Shown here: piece after piece, positions 24,853-35,398 of the stretch
Numbering within the stretch: position 1 is the stretch's first letter
Layout: each line of letters opens with the position of its first letter
From: Amaricoccus sp047275745
GTDB taxonomy: Bacteria; Pseudomonadota; Alphaproteobacteria; Rhodobacterales; Rhodobacteraceae
Direction of reading: 5' to 3'
DNA length: 64,000 nt
NCBI RefSeq assembly: GCF_047275745.1
Contig: NZ_JBKQWU010000002.1
Coordinates: 199,330 to 263,329 of the forward strand
Program-made: the position numbers and the translations under genes
The notes under the pieces: model-generated
What the model saw: only the letters and a program-made list of their open reading frames with translations
The model's database searches: none
Told to the model about the DNA's origin: nothing

Positions 24853-25686
24853 CTATATAGACCCGCCCTCCGCGAACGCAACGCGCGCGAGGACAAGGAC
24901 ATCGACCCGGGCGGCGCCCGCGGCGCGCAACGCCTCCGCTCCGGACGAGAGCGTGGCGCCGGAGGTGAGCACATCGTCGATCAGCAGGATCGATCGCCCA
25001 TCGACTCGGGCGGCATGGCGGGGCGTCACGACGAAGGCGCCCGCCTGATTTCGCGCGCGCGCCGTCCAGTCCATCTTTTCCTGCGGCGTGGTGAAGCGCC
25101 GGCGCGTGAGAAGATCCGGCACCATCTCGCGATCCGAGCGGCGCGCCAGCGCACGGGCGAGTTCGGCCGACTGGTTGTAGCGCCGCCGCAGCAGGCGACG
25201 CCAGTGGAGCGGCACCGGGGCGACGATCTCGGCGCGTGCCAGCAGCGCCCGACCGGCGGGCAGCATCCATTGCGCGAGCGCGTCGCGCATGTCGAGCCGG
25301 TCGCCGTGCTTGAAGGCGAGCACCGCCCGCCGCGCCGCGCCGCCGTAGAGCACCGCCGCCGCCCCCGCGTCCCAGGCGGGCGGACGCCGGAGGCAGGGGT
25401 CGCAGGTGTCCACGGCATCGGAGACGAAGGCATCCGGCGCCGTCGCATCGCCGATCAAAGGCACGCCGCATTTCCCGCAGGCGGCGCCGGTGATGAAATG
25501 GGTATCCCGCCAGCAGGCTCCGCAGAGCCCCCGCGCGCCGTCCGTCCGGTCGCCGCAGGCGAGGCAGCGCGGTGGATAGAGCGTGTTCAGGAGCGGGGTG
25601 ATGATCGGGGTGAGGACCGGCGTGAGCATCGCGCCGATCGGGTCCGTCACCGGCCCGATCACGGCGGATTTGAGCACCCGAAGCAT
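24853..25686 (-). CDS. ComF-family protein (zinc ribbon plus phosphoribosyltransferase-like)
   Basis: A 277-residue protein. An amphipathic N terminus leads to paired zinc ribbons (CLACGD ... CGACW, then CGKCG ... CDPC) at about 41-100. A type I phosphoribosyltransferase-like domain follows, with ILLIDDVLTSGATLSSGAEAL as the PRPP loop. In naturally competent bacteria ComF helps handle incoming single-stranded DNA; in Rhodobacterales the role is untested. The DDVxTSGAT loop is intact, so PRPP binding is likely. ATG at 25686; divergent from the methyltransferase gene with only 49 bases between starts. Confidence 0.93.
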   Translation of the reverse strand: MLRVLKSAVIGPVTDPIGAMLTPVLTPIITPLLNTLYPPRCLACGDRTDGARGLCGACWRDTHFITGAACGKCGVPLIGDATAPDAFVSDAVDTCDPCLRRPPAWDAGAAAVLYGGAARRAVLAFKHGDRLDMRDALAQWMLPAGRALLARAEIVAPVPLHWRRLLRRRYNQSAELARALARRSDREMVPDLLTRRRFTTPQEKMDWTARARNQAGAFVVTPRHAARVDGRSILLIDDVLTSGATLSSGAEALRAAGAARVDVLVLARVAFAEGGSI

Positions 25687-25735
25687 GGCATTCCCTCCCG
25701 GTCTCGCCTATGGGTCGCCTTCGTGAGGTAACCCG

Positions 25736-26668
25736 ATGCCAACGCCGCCAGCCCTGTTCGATCCCGAACTGCTCGCCCACCGACGCGCTCGCGCGGCGGC
25801 TGGGGAACCGGCCGAGTTCCTGCGCGAACTGGCCGCGGCGGAGATCTCAGAAAGGCTGAGCGAGGTTAACAGGCGCTTTCAGGCGCCGGTGATCATCGGG
25901 CCGCGGGGCGCGCTCTGGGCGGAGGCGCTCGGCCTGCCGGGCGCGCGGCTGATCCCGGACGCGGAGGTGCTCGATCTCGCTCCGGGCGAGGCGGATCTCA
26001 TCGTGCACGCGCTGGCGCTGCACTGGGCCAATGACCCGGTCGGCCAGCTCGCCCAGGCGCGCCGCGCGCTTCGACCGGACGGGCTGTTCATCGGCGCGCT
26101 CTTCGCCGGGGAGACGCTCTGGGAATTGCGCCAGGCGCTCGCCGACGCGGAGGTGGCGGTGACGGGCGGGCTCAGTCCCCGCGTGGCGCCGATGGGCGAG
26201 ATCCGCGATCTGGGCAGCCTCCTGCAGCGCGCCGGCCTCGCCCTGCCCGTCGCCGACTCGCAGCGCCTGCCGGTCAGCTACGCGACCATGATCCATCTGA
26301 TGCGCGACCTGCGCGCCATGGGGGAGACGAGCGTGCTGCGCGACCGGAGCCGCGAGCCGATGTCGCGCGCGCTGCTCGCACGGGCGGCGGAGATCTATGC
26401 CGAGCGGTTCGGCGACGGGGGGGGCCGCGTGGAGGCGACCTTCGAGATCGTTTACCTGACCGCCTGGGCGCCGTCGCCCGGACAACAGAAGCCTCTCCGC
26501 CCGGGCTCCGCCGCCGCCCGGCTCGCCGACGCGCTCGGCACCGAGGAACGGAGCGCGGGCGAACACGCGGGCGGGACCGGCGCGGGCGGGACCGGCGCGG
26601 GTGGGACCGGCGCGGGTGGGACCGGCGGCGGGCGCCCGACGAAACCGGGGGAACAGGACAAGGCATGA
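25736..26668 (+). CDS. NDUFAF5/BioC-like SAM methyltransferase family protein
   Basis: A 310-residue protein with a degenerate class I methyltransferase fold. FDPELLAHRRARA at the N terminus, then a short segment where motif I would be (VIIGPRGALWAEALG, with no GxGxG), DLIVHALALHWANDPVGQLAQARRALRPDGLFIGALF, and SYATMIHLMRDLRAMG. These blocks match the NDUFAF5-like family of alphaproteobacteria, whose mitochondrial member hydroxylates an arginine of complex I rather than methylating. From about residue 278 the tail is a Gly-Thr-Ala repeat (AGGTG x4). The ATG at 25736 follows GAGGTAA. Its stop overlaps the hemH start by 4 bases. Confidence 0.85.
   Translation: MPTPPALFDPELLAHRRARAAAGEPAEFLRELAAAEISERLSEVNRRFQAPVIIGPRGALWAEALGLPGARLIPDAEVLDLAPGEADLIVHALALHWANDPVGQLAQARRALRPDGLFIGALFAGETLWELRQALADAEVAVTGGLSPRVAPMGEIRDLGSLLQRAGLALPVADSQRLPVSYATMIHLMRDLRAMGETSVLRDRSREPMSRALLARAAEIYAERFGDGGGRVEATFEIVYLTAWAPSPGQQKPLRPGSAAARLADALGTEERSAGEHAGGTGAGGTGAGGTGAGGTGGGRPTKPGEQDKA
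26566..26625 (+). repeat. 15-bp in-frame tandem repeat, four copies
   Basis: Units at 26566, 26581, 26596 and 26611: the first two are identical (CGCGGGCGGGACCGG) and the last two carry one C-to-T change. Being a multiple of three they extend the methyltransferase tail by the pentapeptide AGGTG without breaking the frame. The region lies just before the overlap with hemH. Confidence 0.85.
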
Positions 26669-27738
26669 CCGAGACATCGAAACCCGGCGAGGGGACGCCC
26701 GGCGGCCGCCTCGCCTTCGCACCTTCGAACCATCCCACCGTCCCGCCCGCGCGGGTCGGGGTCATTCTCGCCAATCTCGGCACCCCGGATGCGACCGATT
26801 ACTGGTCGATGCGGCGCTATCTCAACGAATTCCTGTCCGACCAGCGGGTCATCGATTACCCGCGCTGGAAGTGGCAGCCGCTCCTGCAACTCGTCATCCT
26901 GTCGCGCCGGCCGTTCTCCTCGGGCAGGAACTACGCCGGGATCTGGGACAAGGAGCGGAACGAAAGCCCGCTTCTGACCATCACCCGGGCGCAGACCGAC
27001 GCGGTCGCCCGCGCGCTCCGCGAGGCACATGGCGAGCGGATCGTGGTCGATTTCGCGATGCGCTACGGCAATCCCTCGACCGAGTCGGTGATCGCGAAAC
27101 TGGTCGACCAGGGCTGTGACCGGATCGTGTTCTTTCCGCTCTATCCGCAATACGCGGCGCCGACGACGGCGACGGCGAACGATCAGGCGTTCCGCGCGCT
27201 GATGAAGCTGCGCTGGCAGCCGGCATTCCGCACGGTTCCGGCCTATTACGACGATCCGCTCTATATCGACGCGCTGGCCCGGTCGGTCGAGCGGGCCTAT
27301 GGCGGGCTCGCCAACCGGCCGGAGATGCTGCTCACCAGCTACCACGGCATGCCGGAGCGCTATCTCAGCGAAGGCGACCCCTATCACTGCCAGTGTCAGG
27401 CGACGACGCGGCTCCTGCGCGAGCGGCTCGGCTTCGCGGCGGAAGAGGTGCGTGTGACCTTCCAGTCGCGGTTCGGGCCCGAGGAATGGCTGAAGCCCTA
27501 CACCGTCGAGGAGGTGGCACGGCTCGCCCGGGAAGGCACGAAGCGGATCGCGGTGGTGGCGCCCGCCTTCTCCGCCGATTGCGTCGAGACGCTCGAGGAG
27601 ATCCAGGGCGAGATCCGCCACGCCTTCGAGGGCGCGGGCGGCGAGGAGTTCACCTATATCCCCTGCCTCAACGACGAGGAGGCCCACATCAGGGCGCTGG
27701 TTTCGATCCTCGATCGGGAACTCGCGGGCTGGTTGTGA
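26665..27738 (+). CDS. hemH: Ferrochelatase
   Basis: A 357-residue enzyme that inserts ferrous iron into protoporphyrin IX, the last step of haem synthesis. Features: VGVILANLGTPD, RYLNEFLSDQRVID, the FFPLYPQYAAPTTAT block, SYHGMPERYLSEGDPYHCQC with the catalytic histidine, FQSRFGPEEWLKPY and VVAPAFSADCVETLEEI. It starts at 26665, overlapping the upstream gene (ATGA). The first 30 residues (Pro/Gly-rich, before PPARVGVILANLGT) are an extension beyond the fold. A strong terminator follows. Confidence 0.97.
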   Translation: MTETSKPGEGTPGGRLAFAPSNHPTVPPARVGVILANLGTPDATDYWSMRRYLNEFLSDQRVIDYPRWKWQPLLQLVILSRRPFSSGRNYAGIWDKERNESPLLTITRAQTDAVARALREAHGERIVVDFAMRYGNPSTESVIAKLVDQGCDRIVFFPLYPQYAAPTTATANDQAFRALMKLRWQPAFRTVPAYYDDPLYIDALARSVERAYGGLANRPEMLLTSYHGMPERYLSEGDPYHCQCQATTRLLRERLGFAAEEVRVTFQSRFGPEEWLKPYTVEEVARLAREGTKRIAVVAPAFSADCVETLEEIQGEIRHAFEGAGGEEFTYIPCLNDEEAHIRALVSILDRELAGWL

Positions 27739-27811
27739 GTTTACCCGTCAGTCATGGGATCAGGGCCATGGGGCCCGGGCATGGGATACAAGGCAAGCGG
27801 CCAAGGCCGCG

Positions 27812-27876
27812 GGAGGCGGACGCGCCTCCGAAACGAGGAAGCGGACCGAGGGGAACCGGTCCGCTTCCTTCTTTTC
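27812..27876 (+). terminator. Rho-independent terminator after hemH
   Basis: A 7-bp stem (GGAGGCG/CGCCTCC, 27812-27829) is followed by an 11-bp perfect stem GGAAGCGGACC/GGTCCGCTTCC (27837-27847 and 27858-27868) and then TTCTTTTC. The second stem plus its T-rich tail is a typical terminator for hemH, whose stop is at 27738. Confidence 0.85.
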
Positions 27877-27913
27877 GGCATTCGGGTGTCGGAGGATTCC
27901 AGACGGAGAGACT

Positions 27914-28111
27914 TCAGACGGCCTCGGGCGCGGGCAGAGTCTCGACGTTGCGGATCATCCCGGCATGGAAGGGATGGTCGCCACGGCGGATCGGTTGCCC
28001 GCGGTAGAGCTTGCGCCCGTCGCGCACCAGCACATCGCCGTTCGCGAGCGATTCCACGAATTCACCCTGAATCGAAACACAACTGGAGACCCGGATCGTC
28101 TGGTACAGCAT
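27914..28111 (-). CDS. Small conserved protein of unknown function
   Basis: A 65-residue protein beginning MLYQTIRVSSCVSIQG. The pattern of short strands (GEFVESLANGDVLVRDGRKLYRGQPI) suggests a small beta-barrel or SH3-like fold. I believe similar short proteins with the YRG-x-PI ending occur next to mutT in other Rhodobacteraceae, but I cannot confirm it. Its upstream 100 bases are noticeably AT-richer than the surroundings, fitting a promoter. No catalytic motif, signal peptide or helix is visible; Cys11 is the only cysteine. Confidence 0.65.
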   Translation of the reverse strand: MLYQTIRVSSCVSIQGEFVESLANGDVLVRDGRKLYRGQPIRRGDHPFHAGMIRNVETLPAPEAV

Positions 28112-28212
28112 CTTTTTCCACCCTGGAAATCTTGTTCTTGAAGTTGAACTTACGGGAAGAGCGCACCAGTGTCACGGAAATTTCGCAGAATTTCCACCAA
28201 AGGTTGTACCGA

Positions 28213-28650
28213 CTAAAGTAGGTCACGCAGCACGGGGACGATCGGCAGATCGGCCGGCGGCATCGGATAGTCGCCGAGATCGCGCGCGCGAACCCATTTG
28301 AGCGCCTTGTGTTCGTGGATGCTCGGAACGCCCTCCCAGCGGCGGCATACGAACAATGGCATCAGCAAATGAAACTCCGGATAGGCGTGGCTCACGAAAG
28401 TGAGCGGCGCGAGGCAACTGCTCCAGGTGCTGATCCCAAGTTCCTCATGCAACTCGCGGATGAGCGCTTGCTCGGGAGACTCACCATTCTCCACTTTTCC
28501 CCCGGGGAATTCCCAGAGGCCGGCGAAACTTTTTCCTACAGGCCGCTGGGCAAGCAGAACGCGTCCGTCCGAATCAACCAGCGCCGCCGCGACCACCAGA
28601 ATCAGGCGCGTCGGCGTCGCGGCGCCGGGGGCCCCGGGGGCCGCGGTCAC
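28213..28650 (-). CDS. mutT: 8-oxo-dGTP diphosphatase (MutT, Nudix)
   Basis: A 145-residue Nudix hydrolase. The Nudix box occupies 51-73 (G-x5-E-x7-RELHEELGI) with all metal-binding glutamates. The preceding LLAQRPVGKSFAGLWEFPGG is the classic MutT substrate-side block (QRP...GxWEFPGG). It removes oxidised dGTP from the nucleotide pool. The start at 28650 overlaps the argJ stop by 4 bases (ATGA), so it is translated in tandem with argJ. The first 14 residues are Ala/Pro/Gly-rich. Confidence 0.95.
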   Translation of the reverse strand: MTAAPGAPGAATPTRLILVVAAALVDSDGRVLLAQRPVGKSFAGLWEFPGGKVENGESPEQALIRELHEELGISTWSSCLAPLTFVSHAYPEFHLLMPLFVCRRWEGVPSIHEHKALKWVRARDLGDYPMPPADLPIVPVLRDLL

Positions 28651-29996
28651 GACCGGTAGTCGGCGTTGATCTCGATGTAGCGATGCGTCAGGTCGCAGGT
28701 CCAGACCGAGGCCGCGCCCGCGCCAATTCCGAGATCGACCGAGATCACGAGGTCGGCCTGCTTCATGTAGGCCGCGCCGGCCGCCTCCGTGTAGCCGGGG
28801 CTGACCCAGCCGTTCTCCGCCACGAGAATGTCGCCGAAGCGGATCGAGAGCCTGTCGCGGTCCGCCTGTTCGCCGGCCTTGCCGACCGCCATGACGACGC
28901 GGCCCCAGTTCGGGTCCTCGCCCGCGAGGGCGGTCTTCACGAGCGGCGAATTGGCGATCGCGAGACCGACCGTCTTCGCCGCCTTGTCAGAAGCGGCGCC
29001 GGTCACGCGGATCTCGACGAACTTGGTCGCCCCTTCGCCATCGCGCACCACCTGATGGGCGAGATCGAGCATCACCCCGGAAAGCGCCTCGCGGAACAGC
29101 GCGGCGCGCGGGTCGGTCTCGCTCGTGATCCTCGCCATCGGCGCGCGGCCGGTCGCGGCCATGATCAGCGAATCCGATGTCGAGGTATCGCCATCGACGG
29201 TGATTCGGTTGAACGTCTCCTCGTTGATCGAGGAAACCATGCCCGCCAGAACCTCGCGCTCGATCGCGGCGTCGGTGAAGATGAAGACCAGCATCGTCGC
29301 CATGTCGGGCGCGATCATCCCCGATCCCTTGGCGAAGCCCGAGATCCGGACATCGGTTCCGTCTAGATCGACGAGCGCGGTCGCGCCCTTCGGGAAGGTA
29401 TCGGTCGTCATGATCGCCCGCGCCGCGAGACCGGCGGCGGTCGGATCGAGCCGGTCGCGCAGCTCGCCGAGCTTCGCGGTGATCCGCTCGGCCGGCAGCG
29501 GCTCGCCGATGACGCCGGTCGAGGCGACGAAGACATGGTTCGCCGGAATGCCGAACAGCTCCGCCGTCGCATTCACCGTGCTCTCGACCGCCGCGCGGCC
29601 AACCCCGCCGGTAAAGGCGTTGGAATTGCCGGAATTGACCAGGATCGCATAGCCCCTGTCACCCGATCGCTTGCCGCCCGATCCCTTGCCGCCCGAACCG
29701 TCACGGGCCAGCGCGGCGAGATTGTCCTCGCACCAGAGCACGGGGGCGGAGCGCGTCGCGGAGCGGGTGAAGACCCCGGCGACGGTGGAACCCTCCGCCA
29801 CCTCGGCCAGCATCACGTCGAGCCGGCCCTTGTAGCGCACGCCCGCCTCGACCGCGGCGAAACGCACGCCCTCGATCACGGGAAGGTCGGGGAAGCCGGA
29901 CGCGGGCGCCAGCGGCGAGACCTTCGGACCGGCGGCGACCGGGGCCGACTTCTTCCTGTCCTTGGTCTTCTTTTTCTTCTTGTCCTTCGGCATCAC
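28647..29996 (-). CDS. argJ: Bifunctional glutamate N-acetyltransferase / amino-acid acetyltransferase
   Basis: A 449-residue member of the ArgJ Ntn family. It transfers acetyl groups from N-acetylornithine to glutamate and can also use acetyl-CoA, in arginine synthesis. The autoprocessing site is in KGSGMIAPDMATMLVFIFTDA, cleaved before the threonine of ATML. The oxyanion block VFVASTGVIGEPL and the DPNWGRVVMAVGKAG block are present. Two oddities: a Lys-rich N-terminal extension of about 25 residues (KDKKKKKTKDRKK), and a GSGGK repeat insertion at about 99-110. ATG at 29996; an ATG one codon later is equally possible. Followed by mutT. Confidence 0.96.
   Translation of the reverse strand: MMPKDKKKKKTKDRKKSAPVAAGPKVSPLAPASGFPDLPVIEGVRFAAVEAGVRYKGRLDVMLAEVAEGSTVAGVFTRSATRSAPVLWCEDNLAALARDGSGGKGSGGKRSGDRGYAILVNSGNSNAFTGGVGRAAVESTVNATAELFGIPANHVFVASTGVIGEPLPAERITAKLGELRDRLDPTAAGLAARAIMTTDTFPKGATALVDLDGTDVRISGFAKGSGMIAPDMATMLVFIFTDAAIEREVLAGMVSSINEETFNRITVDGDTSTSDSLIMAATGRAPMARITSETDPRAALFREALSGVMLDLAHQVVRDGEGATKFVEIRVTGAASDKAAKTVGLAIANSPLVKTALAGEDPNWGRVVMAVGKAGEQADRDRLSIRFGDILVAENGWVSPGYTEAAGAAYMKQADLVISVDLGIGAGAASVWTCDLTHRYIEINADYRS
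29664..29693 (-). repeat. 15-bp in-frame duplication inside argJ
   Basis: Two 15-base units at 29664-29678 and 29679-29693, differing at one base and partly continued at 29694-29700, encode the GSGGK-GSGGK-RSGD insertion in ArgJ. It lies between two core blocks, where family members normally have a short loop. Confidence 0.65.
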
Positions 29997-30064
29997 CGGT
30001 CTCGCTTTCGTCGATCATCGTCACCGGACGCCGGGTACACCGGCCCCGCGCCCGGTGGAAGGGC

Positions 30065-30976
30065 TCAGTTCAGGAGGTCGGCGTCGCGAACCGCCGCCGC
30101 CGGGACCTCGCCGGCCTTGATCTCGATCTCCGCCTCGCCGCGAAGCGTTTCGAGCTTGCCCTGGAAGGCCTCCTGGCGCAGCTGCTGCTCGATCTGCGGG
30201 CGCGTCTCCTCGAGGCTCGGCGCCGCGCTCTCGCGCGTGTCGTTGAGCTTGATCAGGTGCCAGCCGAACTGGGTCTGGATCGGACCCGCGACGGCGCCCT
30301 TCTCCATGCCGACGACGGCCGTCTCGAACTCGGGAACCATCTGGCCCTGGCCGAACCAGCCGAGCGAGCCGCCCTGCCCGGCGGAACCGTCGGTCGATTT
30401 CTCCTTGGCGACCTCGGCGAAGTCCGCGCCGCCGTTGATCTCTTCGAGAACGGCGTTCGCCTCTTCCTCGGTCGCGACGAGAATATGCGAGGCATCGTAT
30501 TCCGGCCGCGGCTGGAAGGCCTCCACCTGCGCGTCATATGCGGTCTGGATCGCCTCGTCGCTGACCGGCTCGCTCATGTATTGCTCGGCCACGATATTCG
30601 CGAGCGCGGCGCGGCGGTCGTTCTCGAGCTGAAGCTTGACGGCGACCGGGTCCTGGTCGGGGTCGGTCGAGAGGCTGTTGGCCAGCACCAGCTGGTCGGC
30701 GAGCTGCTGGATGAGGCCGGTCATCAGCGTCTCGTCGGGCAGGTTCTGGTACTGGGCCGGCAGCCGCTCGCGCATGGCAATCACATTGCCGAGCGTGATG
30801 TCGGTGCCGTTCACCGTAGCGACGACGGTATCGACATCGTATTCCGCGGCCGCCCCAGTGCTCTCGGGCGTGCTCTCGGCGGCGGCCTCGGGCGCCGTGG
30901 TCTCCGCGTCCTGCGCGTAAGCCGCCGGCACGAAGGCCGCGCCGGCCAGAAGGCCCGCGATCAGAAGGTTGCGCAT
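30065..30976 (-). CDS. Periplasmic peptidyl-prolyl isomerase, parvulin (PpiC/SurA-like)
   Basis: A 303-residue exported protein. It has a signal peptide (NLLIAGLLAGAAFVPAAYAQ, cleavage about AYA-Q at 22), an acidic low-complexity linker (about 23-48), an N-terminal chaperone-like helical region, and a single parvulin domain (about 155-250) with ASHILVATEEEANAVLEEI, GGSLGWFGQGQMVPEFE and TQFGWHLIKL. It catalyses prolyl isomerisation and assists folding of exported proteins. The ATG at 30976 follows CGGAG. It is divergent from secA, an arrangement that links export and folding. Confidence 0.94.
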   Translation of the reverse strand: MRNLLIAGLLAGAAFVPAAYAQDAETTAPEAAAESTPESTGAAAEYDVDTVVATVNGTDITLGNVIAMRERLPAQYQNLPDETLMTGLIQQLADQLVLANSLSTDPDQDPVAVKLQLENDRRAALANIVAEQYMSEPVSDEAIQTAYDAQVEAFQPRPEYDASHILVATEEEANAVLEEINGGADFAEVAKEKSTDGSAGQGGSLGWFGQGQMVPEFETAVVGMEKGAVAGPIQTQFGWHLIKLNDTRESAAPSLEETRPQIEQQLRQEAFQGKLETLRGEAEIEIKAGEVPAAAVRDADLLN

Positions 30977-31298
30977 CTGTAACTCCGTTGCTTGCCCGCT
31001 CGGGGAACGGGTCCACATGAAATCTCTCGGGGCGCGTCCCGCTACCCGGGGGGCGCCGTTGACAGGCACGGCCCACCCGCTTACATCCCTAGCCGGCTGA
31101 GCGGGGTCCGACCGCGCGCAGGGCGCAGACTTAGACGGTTCGCTATCAGTGAACAAGCTTGCCCGTCATGACAATTCGGTGGGCTGGTCGATGCGCCGAG
31201 CGGCGGGCCGGTCGGTGGCCCGGCCGGCAGGTCGGGGACAGAGGTCGGCCGGCGCGTTCGGCGCCCCGACGCCGCGATATATTTGAGGACTGAGGTTC
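30977..31298. promoter_or_regulatory. Divergent promoter region between the isomerase gene and secA
   Basis: A 322-base gene-free region. It contains a candidate secA promoter (listed separately) and, around 31200-31225, a GGGCCGG/GGCCCGGCC-rich segment that can fold in the secA leader. No open frame with a ribosome site and no SecM-like arrest peptide was found. The promoter of the isomerase gene must also lie here but I cannot place it. Confidence 0.5.
31059..31087 (+). promoter_or_regulatory. Candidate sigma-70 promoter for secA
   Basis: TTGACA at 31059-31064, a 17-base spacer, and TACATC at 31082-31087. The -35 box is perfect and the -10 weak. Transcription from here would give a leader of about 205 bases before the secA ATG at 31299. 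Confidence 0.45.
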
Positions 31299-34118
<2,820 letters not shown>

Positions 34119-34212
34119 TCCAAAAGCCGTGCGCGGGGAGTGTCGGGCGACGGAGGTTCGCCCCGCGCCCCTCGCGCCCCCGGGGACCGGCGGTCAGCCG
34201 AAGGAGCGCGCA

Positions 34213-34791
34213 ATGGCCGAACCCTCGTCGGGCGACATCGACCGCTACCTCGCCTTCTTCCGCGCCGCCGAGGCGCTCAAGGACACGATGCGGAGCGGGC
34301 ACACGCGTCTCGGACGCCGCGAGAGCACGGCGGAGCACAGCTGGCGGCTCTGCCTGATGGCCCTCGCGCTCGGACCCGAACTCGACGGGATCGACACGGG
34401 ACGGCTGATCGAACTCCTGATCGTGCACGACCTCGGCGAAGCGGTCCGGGGCGACATTCCCGCGCCCGAGCAGACCGGCGACAAGAACGAGGAGGAGCGC
34501 CGGGATCTCCTCGCCCTGCTCGCTCCGCTACCCGAACCCGCCCGCGCGCGCATCCTCGCACTCTGGGACGAGTACACCTCCATGGAAACGCCGGAAGCGC
34601 GGCTCGCGAAGGGCCTCGACCGGCTGGAGACGGTGCTTCAGCACACGCAGGGTCAGAACCCGGCCGGTTTCGACATCGGCTGGAATCTCACCTATGGACG
34701 GGCGCATACCGACGCTCATCCGCTGATCGCGGCGCTGCGCGCGCCGGTCGACGCGGAAACCGAGCGTCTTGCGCGGGAGCAGGCCGGATGA
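34213..34791 (+). CDS. HD-domain hydrolase (YfbR/HDDC2-like nucleotidase)
   Basis: A 192-residue HD-superfamily phosphohydrolase. Metal ligands: AEHSWR (His), LIVHDLGEAVRGD (His-Asp) and GLDRLETVLQH (Asp). This pattern is that of the 5'-deoxynucleotidase YfbR / HDDC2 group, which removes phosphate from deoxynucleoside monophosphates. The ATG at 34213 has AAGGAG seven bases upstream; the longer open frame starting inside secA is unlikely. It starts 94 bases after secA, and the next gene overlaps it by 4 bases, so the pair is co-translated. Confidence 0.88.
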   Translation: MAEPSSGDIDRYLAFFRAAEALKDTMRSGHTRLGRRESTAEHSWRLCLMALALGPELDGIDTGRLIELLIVHDLGEAVRGDIPAPEQTGDKNEEERRDLLALLAPLPEPARARILALWDEYTSMETPEARLAKGLDRLETVLQHTQGQNPAGFDIGWNLTYGRAHTDAHPLIAALRAPVDAETERLAREQAG

Positions 34792-35213
34792 GCGCGGAGC
34801 AGGACATGGATCTCGAACGCTTCATCGCCGCGCAGGCGCCCGTCTGGACCGCGGTCGAGGCGGAACTGACCCGGGGCGCGAAGCGGAGCCACTGGATGTG
34901 GTTCATCTTTCCCCAGATCGCCGGGCTCGGCCGCAGCGCGATGTCGGTGCATTACGCGCTCGGGAGCCTCGACGAGGCGCGCGCCTACCTCGCGCATCCG
35001 ATTCTCGGCGCGCGACTGCGCCGGGCGACCGAGCTGATGCTGACCCACGCCGGACAGCCGGCCGAACGGATCCTCGGCGGGATCGACGCTGTCAAGTTCC
35101 GCTCCTCCATGACGCTCTTCGCCGCCGCCGCCCCGTCCGAGGCGTTGTTCGGGGACGCCCTCGACAGCTTCTTCGCCGGCGCGCCCGATCCCGCGACGCT
35201 CGCGCGCATCTGA
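34788..35213 (+). CDS. DUF1810-family protein
   Basis: A 141-residue protein matching DUF1810 along its length: LERFIAAQAPVWTAVEAELTRGAKRSHWMWFIFPQIAGLGRS, then YALGSLDEARAYLAHPILGARL and a C-terminal FGDALDSFF-x-G-x-x-DPATL. The tight W-MWFIFPQ-GLG block is the hallmark. No function is established for the family. It starts with ATGA, overlapping the HD hydrolase stop, so the two are likely made together; a shared nucleotide-related role is only a guess. Confidence 0.9.
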   Translation: MSAEQDMDLERFIAAQAPVWTAVEAELTRGAKRSHWMWFIFPQIAGLGRSAMSVHYALGSLDEARAYLAHPILGARLRRATELMLTHAGQPAERILGGIDAVKFRSSMTLFAAAAPSEALFGDALDSFFAGAPDPATLARI

Positions 35214-35398
35214 CCCGCGCGCGGGCATCCGGCGGAGCACTCGCGCAAGCTTTGGGCGGACCCCCGCCCACGGGGAAGTTTTTCGGCCTCACCCGCCACC
35301 CCGTTCTGGCCCCCGCGCGCCCCGAAATGGTATGGATCGGACGGGCTTCCGCCATCTGTCCCGGGGAAGCCCCGACGTCTTGGGGGTACAAGGTTAAC

